NCBI RefSeq assembly: GCF_000972705.2
Contig: NZ_LATL02000159.1
Location: forward strand, 2,569-7,962
DNA: 5,394 bases
Direction of reading: 5' to 3'
Source of the DNA: Limnoraphis robusta CS-951
GTDB lineage: Bacteria; Cyanobacteriota; Cyanobacteriia; Cyanobacteriales; Microcoleaceae
A program made the position numbers and the translations under genes. Of this stretch, positions 1-5,000 are shown one piece after another. The notes under the pieces are model-generated. The model made no database searches. It was not told where the DNA came from and saw nothing but the letters and a program-made list of their open reading frames with translations. Each line of letters opens with the position of its first letter. Position 1 is the stretch's first letter.

Positions 1-2435
1 AAGGTAGGGGCGTGTGCGGCAATTTTTGGTAAAAATTTCTCCGCATCTCCAACTTGTTCCTGTAGCTTGTCAGCTAACTCGGTTACCTGATCATCGGTTA
101 ACTCACTAACTCTTGACTTGCCAAACTTCTCTAGATAGGGAGCTAAGACTTCCGTCTGCGTTTGTTTTTTCTCCCCTAGCTCTGAAATCTGTTTGACTAA
201 CCGCTTAACCCTTTGTACAGGTGTTTCAGTTTGAGGCTCAATGGGTAGTTCAGGCTGTGTATGCTCTGGTGTTTTAGGTTTGGGTTGAATATCTCCACAG
301 AGCGCCTCAAAAACCTCAATATTCTCGGGCTTAACGTTCAATTCCCCATTTGGGTGTTTGACTTTCCAAGGCACATCATCAAGGTAAGACCGTCCGAGAA
401 GAATCGCTTCGCCTGTGTAACTGGGATGCTCAAGCCAAACAATTGACTTGACATCCCTATTTAGCTCCTCTTTAACAGTTTTCTTGAGCCATTTCTTCTT
501 CTGGGCAGGGGTGTATTTTGCGATCGCGGGTTTGAGGGTTATGTCTTTTGCGGGTTTAGATTCTGGTTTAGGTTCAGGCTGTTTGACTAGTGCCAGTTCT
601 ATAAAGTAAGGGTCTTGCCATGTCTCAACACCATTGTCCAGTCGTATGTTTAGGGTTTTCTTGTGGCGAGAGTTGTCAATCTCTACGACTTCCCCGGTTT
701 TGTCACAGTCCAATAAGATAATGCGATCGCCAACCTTGAACGGGTTCTCTGCTTGGACAGTTTTTTCTGGTTTGGTTGAGTCGTGAGGTTTATCATTCTG
801 ACTTCCTTTATGTCTCTGTTTATTTTTTTCAGATGAATTGGAAAAACCCGTCAGACCCGTCAGGATTTTTTGAGAGTCCGATTGGGTAAGGGTTTCAGAA
901 TTCTCCAATCCGTCAGCCAATCCGTCAGCCTGACGGGTTGAATCCGTCAGGATATTTTTGAGTGACTCTTCATAGGTTGGAATCATGTCATCGTCTGTCC
1001 CTCTCAACCTCAATCCCAAGAACCCTCGCGCCTGTTCTGTCTTCGTTTTCTCAACTTTCCATTCCAAAGTTGACTGACACAATTCCTCCAGTGCTGAGGA
1101 AAACTTCTTATATGACAGGGAGTTATTACCCGATCGCTTGCAGTAATCGCAGTAGCTACCATATAGCGTCTCTACAATGCCATTATTTTTGACGGCTTCA
1201 TCTTTATCACTGCCCGTAGGAGTAAATGCGGTAGTGTCGTAAATCACACAGTCATTGACCCATGCTGTCATCGCATCTTCGCTGAGACGAGATTCCCAGA
1301 ATTGGGCTTTAAGCTCGGGAATATCTGAGACTCCCCGCAACGTTTGGGTTACAAATTCATCCGAGAAGCTCAGGAGGTAATTTGTGAATGCCGCTAGTTC
1401 GGGTTGAAATTCCTTGTTTAAGTCGCGCCTGTTCTTGTCTGCAACTTTGGTATTCATGGGAACAGAGATGACCCGACGTTTCCATCCATTTCCTCTAACA
1501 CCTTGGGCAATTGGATGCTCACTGATCATCAATACCATCCCATCAAAACGGTATTGAAAGGCGGGTTTATTTTTCTGTTCTGCTCTGAGGTAATCCCCTC
1601 CTACCGTTTTCATCAAGTTACTAATGTCTTTCGGCAAAACCATCTCATCTGCAAAGATAAGTAATCGTTTACGATAGGCGTTGACCGTTTCAAATCGGTT
1701 AGAACAGAAAAGTTCTACACTGCTATTACAGGTGTTTTCAATTCCAATTAAATCTATCGCTAGCCTGGCTATCGTTCCTTTTCCACTGCCACCCAGACCC
1801 ATTAGGTGCATAAACTTTTGAATGTCTGAACGTCCCTTTAAAACCGCGTTCAGAAAGCAGAGTAAAACATTTTTAATATTCTGATTACCTCCCGAGGCTG
1901 AGTCTAGATAAGCGTTAATCTTGCTCCACTCTTTGGCTTCTGGGTCATATTTGCGGGGAAGTGTCCAAGTTAAATAGTTTTGAGGCGAGTGTTCTAAGAG
2001 CTTGCTTGTACCAATTTCTAACACTCCATTGACATGGGGTAAAATCTCACTTGGGCTGCGTTCTTGCCATTCCCTTTTTATTATTTGAGGATGAATTATT
2101 AGGGCTTTTATGACGTTAATCAGGTAACTGTGAGTTTTGAAGTTTATCCCCTTGCCGTCTAGAATCTGAGAGACGATTGACTCAATGTAGGTGTCAGTTT
2201 CAGGTGTCCAAACTCCCTTGTCTTTAGCCTCGTATCTCATCCAGACACCCGTCTCATTATTAAAGGCTAATTTATTGGCATATTCTTCGGCAATTTCTTT
2301 GGCAATATCATTGGCTGATGGAGTTTTAAGTGTTTCTCCATTGTTAAATTGTTTTTCCCACTGTTCAGATGTTTTGGCTTGATTAATTCTCTCTAGAAAC
2401 GCATCTTTACCCTCTCCTTTTATCAAGTCGTCCAT
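1..2435 (-). CDS. CyRepA1-type plasmid replication protein, SF3 (D5-like) helicase half; 3' end outside window
   Basis: This reading frame is open for 811 codons from ATG at 2435 to the left edge, with no stop. It is the ATPase/helicase part of a plasmid replication initiator, expected to unwind the origin. Visible motifs: Walker A GLGGSGKGT (213-221), Walker B LLIFADEM (258-265), a motif C-like strand VLMISEHP (301-308, where many SF3 helicases have Asn) and a basic GWKRR (317-321) at the arginine-finger position. Residues 490-560 are a polar linker encoded by CCGTCAG-rich DNA. Residues 565-612 form an SH3/KOW-like module (VGDRIILL to DNGVETWQDP). A second basic module spans about 640-712, followed by Pro/Lys/Glu linkers and a helical tail. 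The gene lies 6 nt after, and in frame with, the DUF3854 gene. The residues before ATG read KG, so translation may begin by reinitiation at MDDLI, or the two genes may be one interrupted ORF. The sequence AAGGGG abuts the ATG, too close for a normal Shine-Dalgarno site. The family call is secure; how translation starts is not. Confidence 0.9.
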   Translation of the reverse strand, partial: MDDLIKGEGKDAFLERINQAKTSEQWEKQFNNGETLKTPSANDIAKEIAEEYANKLAFNNETGVWMRYEAKDKGVWTPETDTYIESIVSQILDGKGINFKTHSYLINVIKALIIHPQIIKREWQERSPSEILPHVNGVLEIGTSKLLEHSPQNYLTWTLPRKYDPEAKEWSKINAYLDSASGGNQNIKNVLLCFLNAVLKGRSDIQKFMHLMGLGGSGKGTIARLAIDLIGIENTCNSSVELFCSNRFETVNAYRKRLLIFADEMVLPKDISNLMKTVGGDYLRAEQKNKPAFQYRFDGMVLMISEHPIAQGVRGNGWKRRVISVPMNTKVADKNRRDLNKEFQPELAAFTNYLLSFSDEFVTQTLRGVSDIPELKAQFWESRLSEDAMTAWVNDCVIYDTTAFTPTGSDKDEAVKNNGIVETLYGSYCDYCKRSGNNSLSYKKFSSALEELCQSTLEWKVEKTKTEQARGFLGLRLRGTDDDMIPTYEESLKNILTDSTRQADGLADGLENSETLTQSDSQKILTGLTGFSNSSEKNKQRHKGSQNDKPHDSTKPEKTVQAENPFKVGDRIILLDCDKTGEVVEIDNSRHKKTLNIRLDNGVETWQDPYFIELALVKQPEPKPESKPAKDITLKPAIAKYTPAQKKKWLKKTVKEELNRDVKSIVWLEHPSYTGEAILLGRSYLDDVPWKVKHPNGELNVKPENIEVFEALCGDIQPKPKTPEHTQPELPIEPQTETPVQRVKRLVKQISELGEKKQTQTEVLAPYLEKFGKSRVSELTDDQVTELADKLQEQVGDAEKFLPKIAAHAPT
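520..527. repeat. HIP1 octamer
   Basis: GCGATCGC, the highly iterated palindrome of many cyanobacterial genomes, lies here within the helicase gene. It supports a cyanobacterial host. Confidence 0.9.
723..730. repeat. HIP1 octamer
   Basis: A second exact GCGATCGC lies in the codons for VGDRI of the SH3-like module of the helicase protein. Confidence 0.9.
848..950. repeat. Cluster of CCGTCAG heptamers inside the helicase gene
   Basis: CCGTCAG occurs at 848-854, 857-863, 910-916, 922-928 and 944-950, and inverted at 930-936. CCAATCCGTCAG is tandemly duplicated at 905-916 and 917-928. The pair at 922-936 forms a 7-bp hairpin with a 1-nt centre. The copies are read in different frames (LTD, ADG and LTG at protein level), so the conserved unit is the DNA and not a peptide. 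The region encodes the polar linker after the helicase core. Confidence 0.7.
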
Positions 2436-2444
2436 CCCCTTTTA
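2436..2444 (-). other. In-frame TAA and AAGGGG spacer between the two Rep halves
   Basis: Reading the minus strand, the DUF3854 gene ends AAG TAA, followed by AAG GGG and then ATG GAC GAC TTG of the helicase, all in one frame. Ignoring the stop, the protein reads TWDSK-x-KGMDDLIKG. As I recall the family, this position holds a continuous stretch ending in a KGxDDL-type motif. One codon therefore separates a complete fusion Rep from two proteins. Reinitiation, readthrough, a nonsense mutation and a sequencing error are all compatible with what is seen. Confidence 0.8.
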
Positions 2445-3248
2445 CTTGGAATCCCAGGTAACGATTTTGATTGTCGTACCCAGTTTTTTAGCCTCTTGAC
2501 AAAACCGTTTAATTGCTTCACGACATGAAGGTTTATCTACATAATCTGAATCAAAAGATAGGAATTGAAATCCTCCCCGTTTAAGCCAAATTTCGACCTC
2601 GTGATTCAACTCGCCACCCGAGATGAAATTCCATACCCCAAATACAGCAATTGTAGGTATATCAATTGTTAATCCGGATCCTGCTTTTTTACCACCCTCA
2701 GTCCAGTTAATAATTTGAGATTTATCCTCGTAGACTCGCTTCCAGTAGTCTTTGTCAACCGCTCCATTCTGGTCGGGCATCTTCAGGAACAGAGCATCAG
2801 CCCCCACTCCAGAAGCGCTGAGATACTTTAAGCCTTCTTTATCGGTAGTTGGGTCAATATGCTTTATTTCTGGCTTGAATTGGCCGAAGCGATTACCCAT
2901 TGGCTGACCGTTTCTCCAGTTCACTCCCCCACACCACCAACCGCCTGTTTTGACTTTTTTGATGGGGTTCTTGCGTCCCAGGCGCTCGTTGGCTTCTTCT
3001 GCCGTCAAACCTTCTATGTTGAGAAGGGCGATACCCAGGTTGACACCAGATTCGTTTACCCAGTCGTCAAGGTATTTGTTGAGGTTGACTTCTGCGACCT
3101 GTGTTAAAGTGTTTTCAGTAACTTGCATCTGTTTTAACCAGTCTTTTGGTGGTGCGGATGTAAGGATATGTGGCTCGATACGATAGTGTTTCCATACTTT
3201 TCCTTGGACGCGAACATCTACCGTTTCGAGTTTGATCAACAAATTCAT
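2442..3248 (-). CDS. DUF3854 / Toprim-like primase domain protein (N-terminal half of a CyRepA1-type Rep)
   Basis: This 268-aa protein carries the hallmarks of DUF3854, the Toprim-like domain at the N terminus of cyanobacterial plasmid Rep proteins, thought to act in priming or initiation. Visible features: YLDDWVNESGVNLGIALLNI (60-78) and GGWWCGGVNW (102-111), both typical of the family's front part; FGQFKPE (121-127); the Toprim-like strand with acidic residue INWTEGGKKAG (180-190, E184); AVFGVWN (201-207); and FDSD (232-235), a metal-binding-type acidic pair, before a helix and the final strand IKIVTW. The ATG is preceded by AGGAGG (3259-3264) ten bases upstream, and an in-frame TAG lies about 35 bases upstream, so this start is well supported. 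In relatives this domain is normally fused to a helicase. Here it ends with TAA at 2442-2444, and the helicase follows in the same frame. It may therefore be a true split subunit, a leaky-stop product or a broken gene. Confidence 0.88.
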   Translation of the reverse strand: MNLLIKLETVDVRVQGKVWKHYRIEPHILTSAPPKDWLKQMQVTENTLTQVAEVNLNKYLDDWVNESGVNLGIALLNIEGLTAEEANERLGRKNPIKKVKTGGWWCGGVNWRNGQPMGNRFGQFKPEIKHIDPTTDKEGLKYLSASGVGADALFLKMPDQNGAVDKDYWKRVYEDKSQIINWTEGGKKAGSGLTIDIPTIAVFGVWNFISGGELNHEVEIWLKRGGFQFLSFDSDYVDKPSCREAIKRFCQEAKKLGTTIKIVTWDSK

Positions 3249-3516
3249 AACTTGAATGCCTCCTAGTTGGTTTTGTAGTATCTACCAATTCTAGGGGGTA
3301 TTCGCTTTGGTAGCTGTTTATTTCTAGCCCCAAGGCTTCGTGGAAATACGTCAACATTGAGACAAAAACAAAATGGGATTTTTTTGGGAGATTATTGAAG
3401 GGTTGACCCCTTGACCTGAGTCCGGGAATGATCGCCTGTTGATCTTTCATTTGTCTTCCAAACCAAATTCCGTCAATATTGACGGAATTATCTTTGAGAT
3501 ATCTTTGGGAGATCAT
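3115..3516 (-). CDS. Small protein of unknown function upstream of rep; 3' portion doubtful
   Basis: The ORF is 133 aa. Its first ~73 residues look like a real protein (GIWFGRQMKDQQAIIPGLR, then KKSHFVFVSMLTYFHEALG). The rest is basic, low in hydrophobics and overlaps the DUF3854 gene by 134 bp on the same strand in another frame, which suggests it is not genuine. A C5 run (G5 on the plus strand, 3294-3298) lies at the transition. Moving to the -1 frame there gives a short tail PRIGRYYKTN and a stop at 3263-3265, just before the next gene's ribosome site. No clear Shine-Dalgarno precedes ATG 3516. A second ATG at 3450 (M23) follows GGAAG and would leave the 24-bp palindrome in the untranslated region. 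I do not recognise the family. It probably belongs to the rep operon. Confidence 0.45.
   Translation of the reverse strand: MISQRYLKDNSVNIDGIWFGRQMKDQQAIIPGLRSRGQPFNNLPKKSHFVFVSMLTYFHEALGLEINSYQSEYPLELVDTTKPTRRHSSYEFVDQTRNGRCSRPRKSMETLSYRATYPYIRTTKRLVKTDASY
3259..3264 (-). promoter_or_regulatory. Shine-Dalgarno site of the DUF3854 gene
   Basis: AGGAGG lies ten bases before the ATG at 3248 and is the strongest ribosome binding site on the minus strand of this window. It fixes the start of the DUF3854 gene. It also overlaps a TAG stop (3263-3265) that is reached only if the upstream ORF is read in its -1 frame. Confidence 0.75.
3466..3489. repeat. Perfect 24-bp palindrome
   Basis: The arm AATTCCGTCAAT is followed directly by its exact reverse complement ATTGACGGAATT, with no spacer and no mismatch. 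It lies about 220 bp upstream of the DUF3854 start, inside the first codons of the preceding ORF. It is a candidate dimer binding site (operator or Rep site). The core CCGTCA is shared with the repeat cluster at 848-950 and with the -35 of the rep-directed promoter. Confidence 0.85.
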
Positions 3517-3562
3517 TGGAGGTTAATCGCCTGTCTTGAAAAGCTTCTGGAGTCGTCTGGAG

Positions 3563-3796
3563 TTAAGTATCCTCTCTACCCGTTAACCTGACCTCAAATC
3601 GGTGTTTAACCGAGTTAACGTCAACCTTCAGTTCAGCCTCAAGGTAAAGCCGTTGATATTGGCTTTCTCCCCTATTGCTGTAGCTGTCGGATACTTCTAG
3701 CAGGTTAATGACGTTAGCACGGGCTAACAGGTCAAGGAAGGCTTTCCAGTTCTCAATCTCTTGTTCAGTTGCAGTCAGTCGGATTTTGGCGGTCAT
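3563..3796 (-). CDS. Small cyanobacterial protein (MTAKIRLT family), function unknown
   Basis: The product is 77 aa. It begins MTAKIRLTATEQEIENW, has a helical stretch (ENWKAFLDLLARANVINLLEV) and then VSDSYSNRGESQYQRLYLEAEL. The arrangement of a KIRLT strand, a helix, and a VSD-Y-NRG-x-Y-RLYLE strand resembles a recurring class of 70-80-aa cyanobacterial proteins of unknown role, often seen on plasmids; that resemblance is from memory. ATG at 3796 was chosen because the family-like sequence starts there. The frame stays open to a TTG at 3871, but that extension (MNRNQNPEPNQ...) is simply the translated GGTTC repeats. No strong Shine-Dalgarno is visible. The stop sits beside a short tandem repeat, TCTGGAGT at 3546-3553 and 3556-3563. 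Confidence 0.75.
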   Translation of the reverse strand: MTAKIRLTATEQEIENWKAFLDLLARANVINLLEVSDSYSNRGESQYQRLYLEAELKVDVNSVKHRFEVRLTGREDT

Positions 3797-3813
3797 AGCT
3801 ATAGGGTTAGTTT

Positions 3814-3912
3814 GGTTCGGTTCAATCTGGCTGAACCCTTGGTTCGGTTCAGGGTTCTGATTTCGGTTCAATCACTGAACCTTTCCCTACCACAAGGGTT
3901 CTAGCGGGTTCA
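3814..3912. repeat. Cluster of GGTTC/GAACC boxes (iteron-like)
   Basis: About ten GGTTC units lie in 100 bp. Plus orientation: 3814, 3819, 3841, 3846, 3853, 3865, 3897 and 3907. Inverted: 3833-3837 and 3877-3881. The 13-mer TTGGTTCGGTTCA occurs twice exactly, at 3812-3824 and 3839-3851. Two pairs form inverted repeats, GGTTCA-7-TGAACC (3819-3837) and GGTTCA-5-TGAACC (3865-3881). The cluster fills the gap between the 77-aa and 60-aa genes. Such clustering fits an initiator or repressor binding array, possibly part of the origin. Confidence 0.75.
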
Positions 3913-3922
3913 GATTAATGTA

Positions 3923-4105
3923 CTAACCCATATAGGTTAGATAATCGTAAAAGCAAGCTAGAAGATTGTTAATCTCCTCGTCTGAGTAGCCAGATTCACG
4001 GCTATATTGCCAAAAACTGTAAGCGATTTGACAGTAGCAAAAACCACAAATTAGATGGTCTAAGATGATGTTCTTACAGAAGCCATTGTTTTTAAATTTT
4101 CTCAT
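3923..4105 (-). CDS. Small Cys-containing hypothetical protein
   Basis: This 60-aa ORF starts at ATG 4105. It has five cysteines (C10, C20, C23, C25, C51) and H17, including H17-x2-C20-x2-C23-x-C25, which could bind a metal. It also has an aromatic middle (YSFWQY) and a helix-like end, SDEEINNLLACFYDYL. I do not recognise it. It is co-directional with the rep genes and sits between two repeat-rich gaps. No good ribosome site is seen; the upstream bases are AT-rich (GTTAACTAAAAGC). It may be a real small gene or a chance ORF. Confidence 0.4.
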   Translation of the reverse strand: MRKFKNNGFCKNIILDHLICGFCYCQIAYSFWQYSRESGYSDEEINNLLACFYDYLTYMG

Positions 4106-4110
4106 GCTTT

Positions 4111-4182
4111 TAGTTAACTAAGTTAACGAGTCGTTGAATTTTGGTAACTCCGTAAACTACTGTTTAAAGGGAGTTTACGAGT
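4111..4182. repeat. AGTTWACGAGT-type repeats (iteron or operator candidates)
   Basis: In the gap between the 60-aa and 97-aa genes, AGTTAACGAGT (4121-4131) and AGTTTACGAGT (4172-4182) match at 10 of 11 positions, 51 bp apart. Between them lies an inverted relative, ACTCCGTAAACT (4147-4158). CGTAAACT (4151-4158) and AGTTTACG (4172-4179) form an 8-bp inverted repeat with a 13-nt spacer. TAGTTAACTA (4111-4120) is a perfect palindrome directly before the first unit. AGTTAACG recurs at 3613-3620. Confidence 0.6.
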
Positions 4183-4202
4183 TTGACCAGATAAATTTAC
4201 CA

Positions 4203-4222
4203 GTTTCCCCATAGCGGGAAAC
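4203..4222 (-). other. Hairpin after the 97-aa gene
   Basis: GTTTCCC (4203-4209) and GGGAAAC (4216-4222) form a perfect 7-bp stem with a 6-nt loop, starting 6 bases past the stop codon of the 97-aa gene. There is no T tract downstream on the minus strand, so a strong intrinsic terminator is unlikely. It may be a weak attenuator, an RNA processing site or a protein site. Confidence 0.5.
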
Positions 4223-4228
4223 AGCGAT

Positions 4229-4522
4229 TTACTGGGTAACGGAAATTGGTAAACTTTCGGTAAGTTCTCTTTCGTCTACGTGAAAGATATCAAGCTGATT
4301 TATTTCAGGAGACGTGTCCGCCAATTCAATACTCTTTAACGTCGTTACCTGATACCGCAATGAGAGTTTATTATCGCCTTCTAACAGAATCTCATAACCG
4401 GAAACAATCACGGGAATTCTGTATTGATAACACAAGTAAATTGCTGTCTGACCAAGTTTCCATTTGAAAGACTGTGAAACTTCAGTCAATAGTTTTGACT
4501 GAGCAAAATATGGTAATGTCAT
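4229..4522 (-). CDS. Hypothetical protein, first gene of the rep-directed operon
   Basis: The product is 97 aa, starting MTLPYFAQSKLLTEVSQSFKWKLGQTAIYLCYQYRIPVIV (described, not assigned). It has a helical N-terminal third, then alternating hydrophobic strands (IPVIVSGYEILLEG, LSLRYQVTTLKSIEL) and an acidic end. No signal peptide, membrane segment or catalytic motif is evident, and I do not recognise a family. ATG 4522 is preceded by GAGG three to four bases away, a short but usable ribosome site. It is the first gene after the divergent control region, so in a rep operon it could have a regulatory or accessory role (inference from position only). Confidence 0.6.
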   Translation of the reverse strand: MTLPYFAQSKLLTEVSQSFKWKLGQTAIYLCYQYRIPVIVSGYEILLEGDNKLSLRYQVTTLKSIELADTSPEINQLDIFHVDERELTESLPISVTQ

Positions 4523-4550
4523 AGTACCTCATTACTATTGGGGTCTATAG

Positions 4551-4589
4551 CCCACTGGTGAAAAAGCTTGGCCGGCCTTTACCAGTGGG
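4551..4589. repeat. Nested palindrome in the rep leader
   Basis: CCCACTGGT (4551-4559) pairs perfectly with ACCAGTGGG (4581-4589), and three further positions can pair when one G-T is allowed. The 15-nt interior contains AAGCTT (4564-4569) and GGCCGGCC (4570-4577), both palindromic. If transcription of the rep-directed operon starts near 4606, this is a hairpin in its 5' leader. Alternatively it is a DNA site for a dimeric protein or a recombinase. Confidence 0.7.
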
Positions 4590-4601
4590 TTTCAACTTGA
4601 T

Positions 4602-4626
4602 TTATGGTGTTTAATGTACACCATAA
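4602..4626. promoter_or_regulatory. Candidate operator: 9-bp perfect inverted repeat
   Basis: TTATGGTGT (4602-4610) and ACACCATAA (4618-4626) are exact inverted repeats with a 7-nt spacer, TTAATGT. The repeat overlaps the proposed -10 of the minus promoter. Related single sites are ACACCC (4629-4634) and ACACCA (4683-4688), the latter just before the ribbon-helix-helix start codon. This layout suits a dimeric ribbon-helix-helix autorepressor that also controls the rep operon. Confidence 0.6.
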
Positions 4627-4642
4627 GTACACCCACCGTCAA
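4613..4642 (-). promoter_or_regulatory. Candidate promoter of the rep-directed operon
   Basis: On the minus strand, TTGACG (4642 to 4637) and TACATT (4618 to 4613) are separated by 18 nt. This resembles a sigma-70-type promoter with a start near 4606, giving a leader of about 85 nt. The -35 lies within TTGACGG, the half-site of the 24-bp palindrome at 3466-3489, and the -10 lies in the ACACCATAA inverted repeat. Confidence 0.5.
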
Positions 4643-4647
4643 CACTT

Positions 4648-4675
4648 TTGGTAAAATGTAGGGGTATCGTACAAT
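4648..4675 (+). promoter_or_regulatory. Candidate promoter of the ribbon-helix-helix operon
   Basis: TTGGTA (4648-4653) and TACAAT (4670-4675) have 16-nt spacing. A start near 4682 would leave a leader of only about 9 nt before ATG 4691, which has no Shine-Dalgarno. The mRNA may be nearly leaderless, or the true promoter lies further upstream. Confidence 0.45.
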
Positions 4676-4690
4676 TAGAAATACACCACC

Positions 4691-4951
4691 ATGAACAGTC
4701 AGACAGTGCCAAGCAAGCTACCAAGAGTCAACGTTTACATAGAGGAGGGGCTAAAACGAAAGGGCGAAAAGTTAGCCAAGAAACGGCTCAGGTCGTTAAG
4801 CAATTTACTTGTGTGGCTGTTACAACAGGAGATTGAATCTGCCGAAAAAACTGGAGAGATTGATTCAATTGACGGGCCAAACAATGATGCAAGTGATAAT
4901 CAGTCAGACGGTGATACAAGCAACGGCAAGTCAGACGACTCAGAGGAGTAA
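4691..4951 (+). CDS. Ribbon-helix-helix (CopG/Arc-type) DNA-binding protein
   Basis: The product is 86 aa. PRVNVYI (11-17) is the DNA-contacting ribbon strand, EEGLKRKGEKLAKK (18-31) the first helix, RLRSLSN (32-38) the turn, and LLVWLLQQEIESAEK (39-53) the second helix. The tail from 54 to 86 is disordered and acidic, rich in Asp, Ser and Asn. Proteins of this fold dimerise and bind inverted or tandem sites, often repressing their own operon, as CopG does for plasmid rep genes. The site at 4602-4626 and the ACACCA before the start codon are candidate targets. It is the first gene of a plus-strand pair. No toxin follows, so an antitoxin role is not favoured; with no ParA in view, a partition role is possible but unsupported. 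ATG 4691 is the only start that includes the ribbon and follows the promoter. Confidence 0.85.
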   Translation: MNSQTVPSKLPRVNVYIEEGLKRKGEKLAKKRLRSLSNLLVWLLQQEIESAEKTGEIDSIDGPNNDASDNQSDGDTSNGKSDDSEE

Positions 4952-4956
4952 ATGAG

Positions 4957-4979
4957 AGGGTGTCCAGTTTGGATGCCCT
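4957..4979 (+). other. Intercistronic hairpin
   Basis: AGGGTGTCC (4957-4965) can pair with GGATGCCCT (4971-4979) across a 5-nt loop, including two G-U pairs, starting a few bases after the first gene's stop. Only a short TTT follows, so it may be a partial terminator or an mRNA stability element between the two genes. Confidence 0.45.
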
Positions 4980-5000
4980 TTCAGTTAGGAGAGAAGAATT

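Noticed and set aside
848..950. CRISPR-like array
   Set aside because: The repeats are only 7-12 bp, irregularly spaced, one is inverted, and they lie within an open coding frame.
261..1192. Short plus-strand ORFs at 261-446 and 962-1192
   Set aside because: They lie opposite a continuous minus-strand helicase frame with recognisable domains. Their translations show no family features.
2191..2382. Plus-strand 63-aa ORF, hydrophobic and Ser/Ala-rich
   Set aside because: It is antisense to the N-terminal region of the helicase gene. Its composition is a by-product of the opposite strand's codons.
2859..3186. Two plus-strand ORFs (2859-3107 and 2950-3186)
   Set aside because: Both are antisense to the well-supported DUF3854 gene, overlap each other and have no ribosome sites.
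3797..3871. N-terminal extension of the 77-aa protein from a TTG at 3871
   Set aside because: The added residues (NRNQNPEPNQ...) only translate the GGTTC repeat array. The family-like sequence begins at MTAKIR.
4203..4222. Intrinsic terminator after the 97-aa gene
   Set aside because: The stem is good, but no T tract follows on the transcribed strand, so it is listed only as a hairpin.
4648..4836. Plus-strand 62-aa ORF starting at TTG 4648
   Set aside because: It overlaps the promoter and the ribbon-helix-helix gene in another frame, and its composition is Lys/Gln/His-rich and non-globular.
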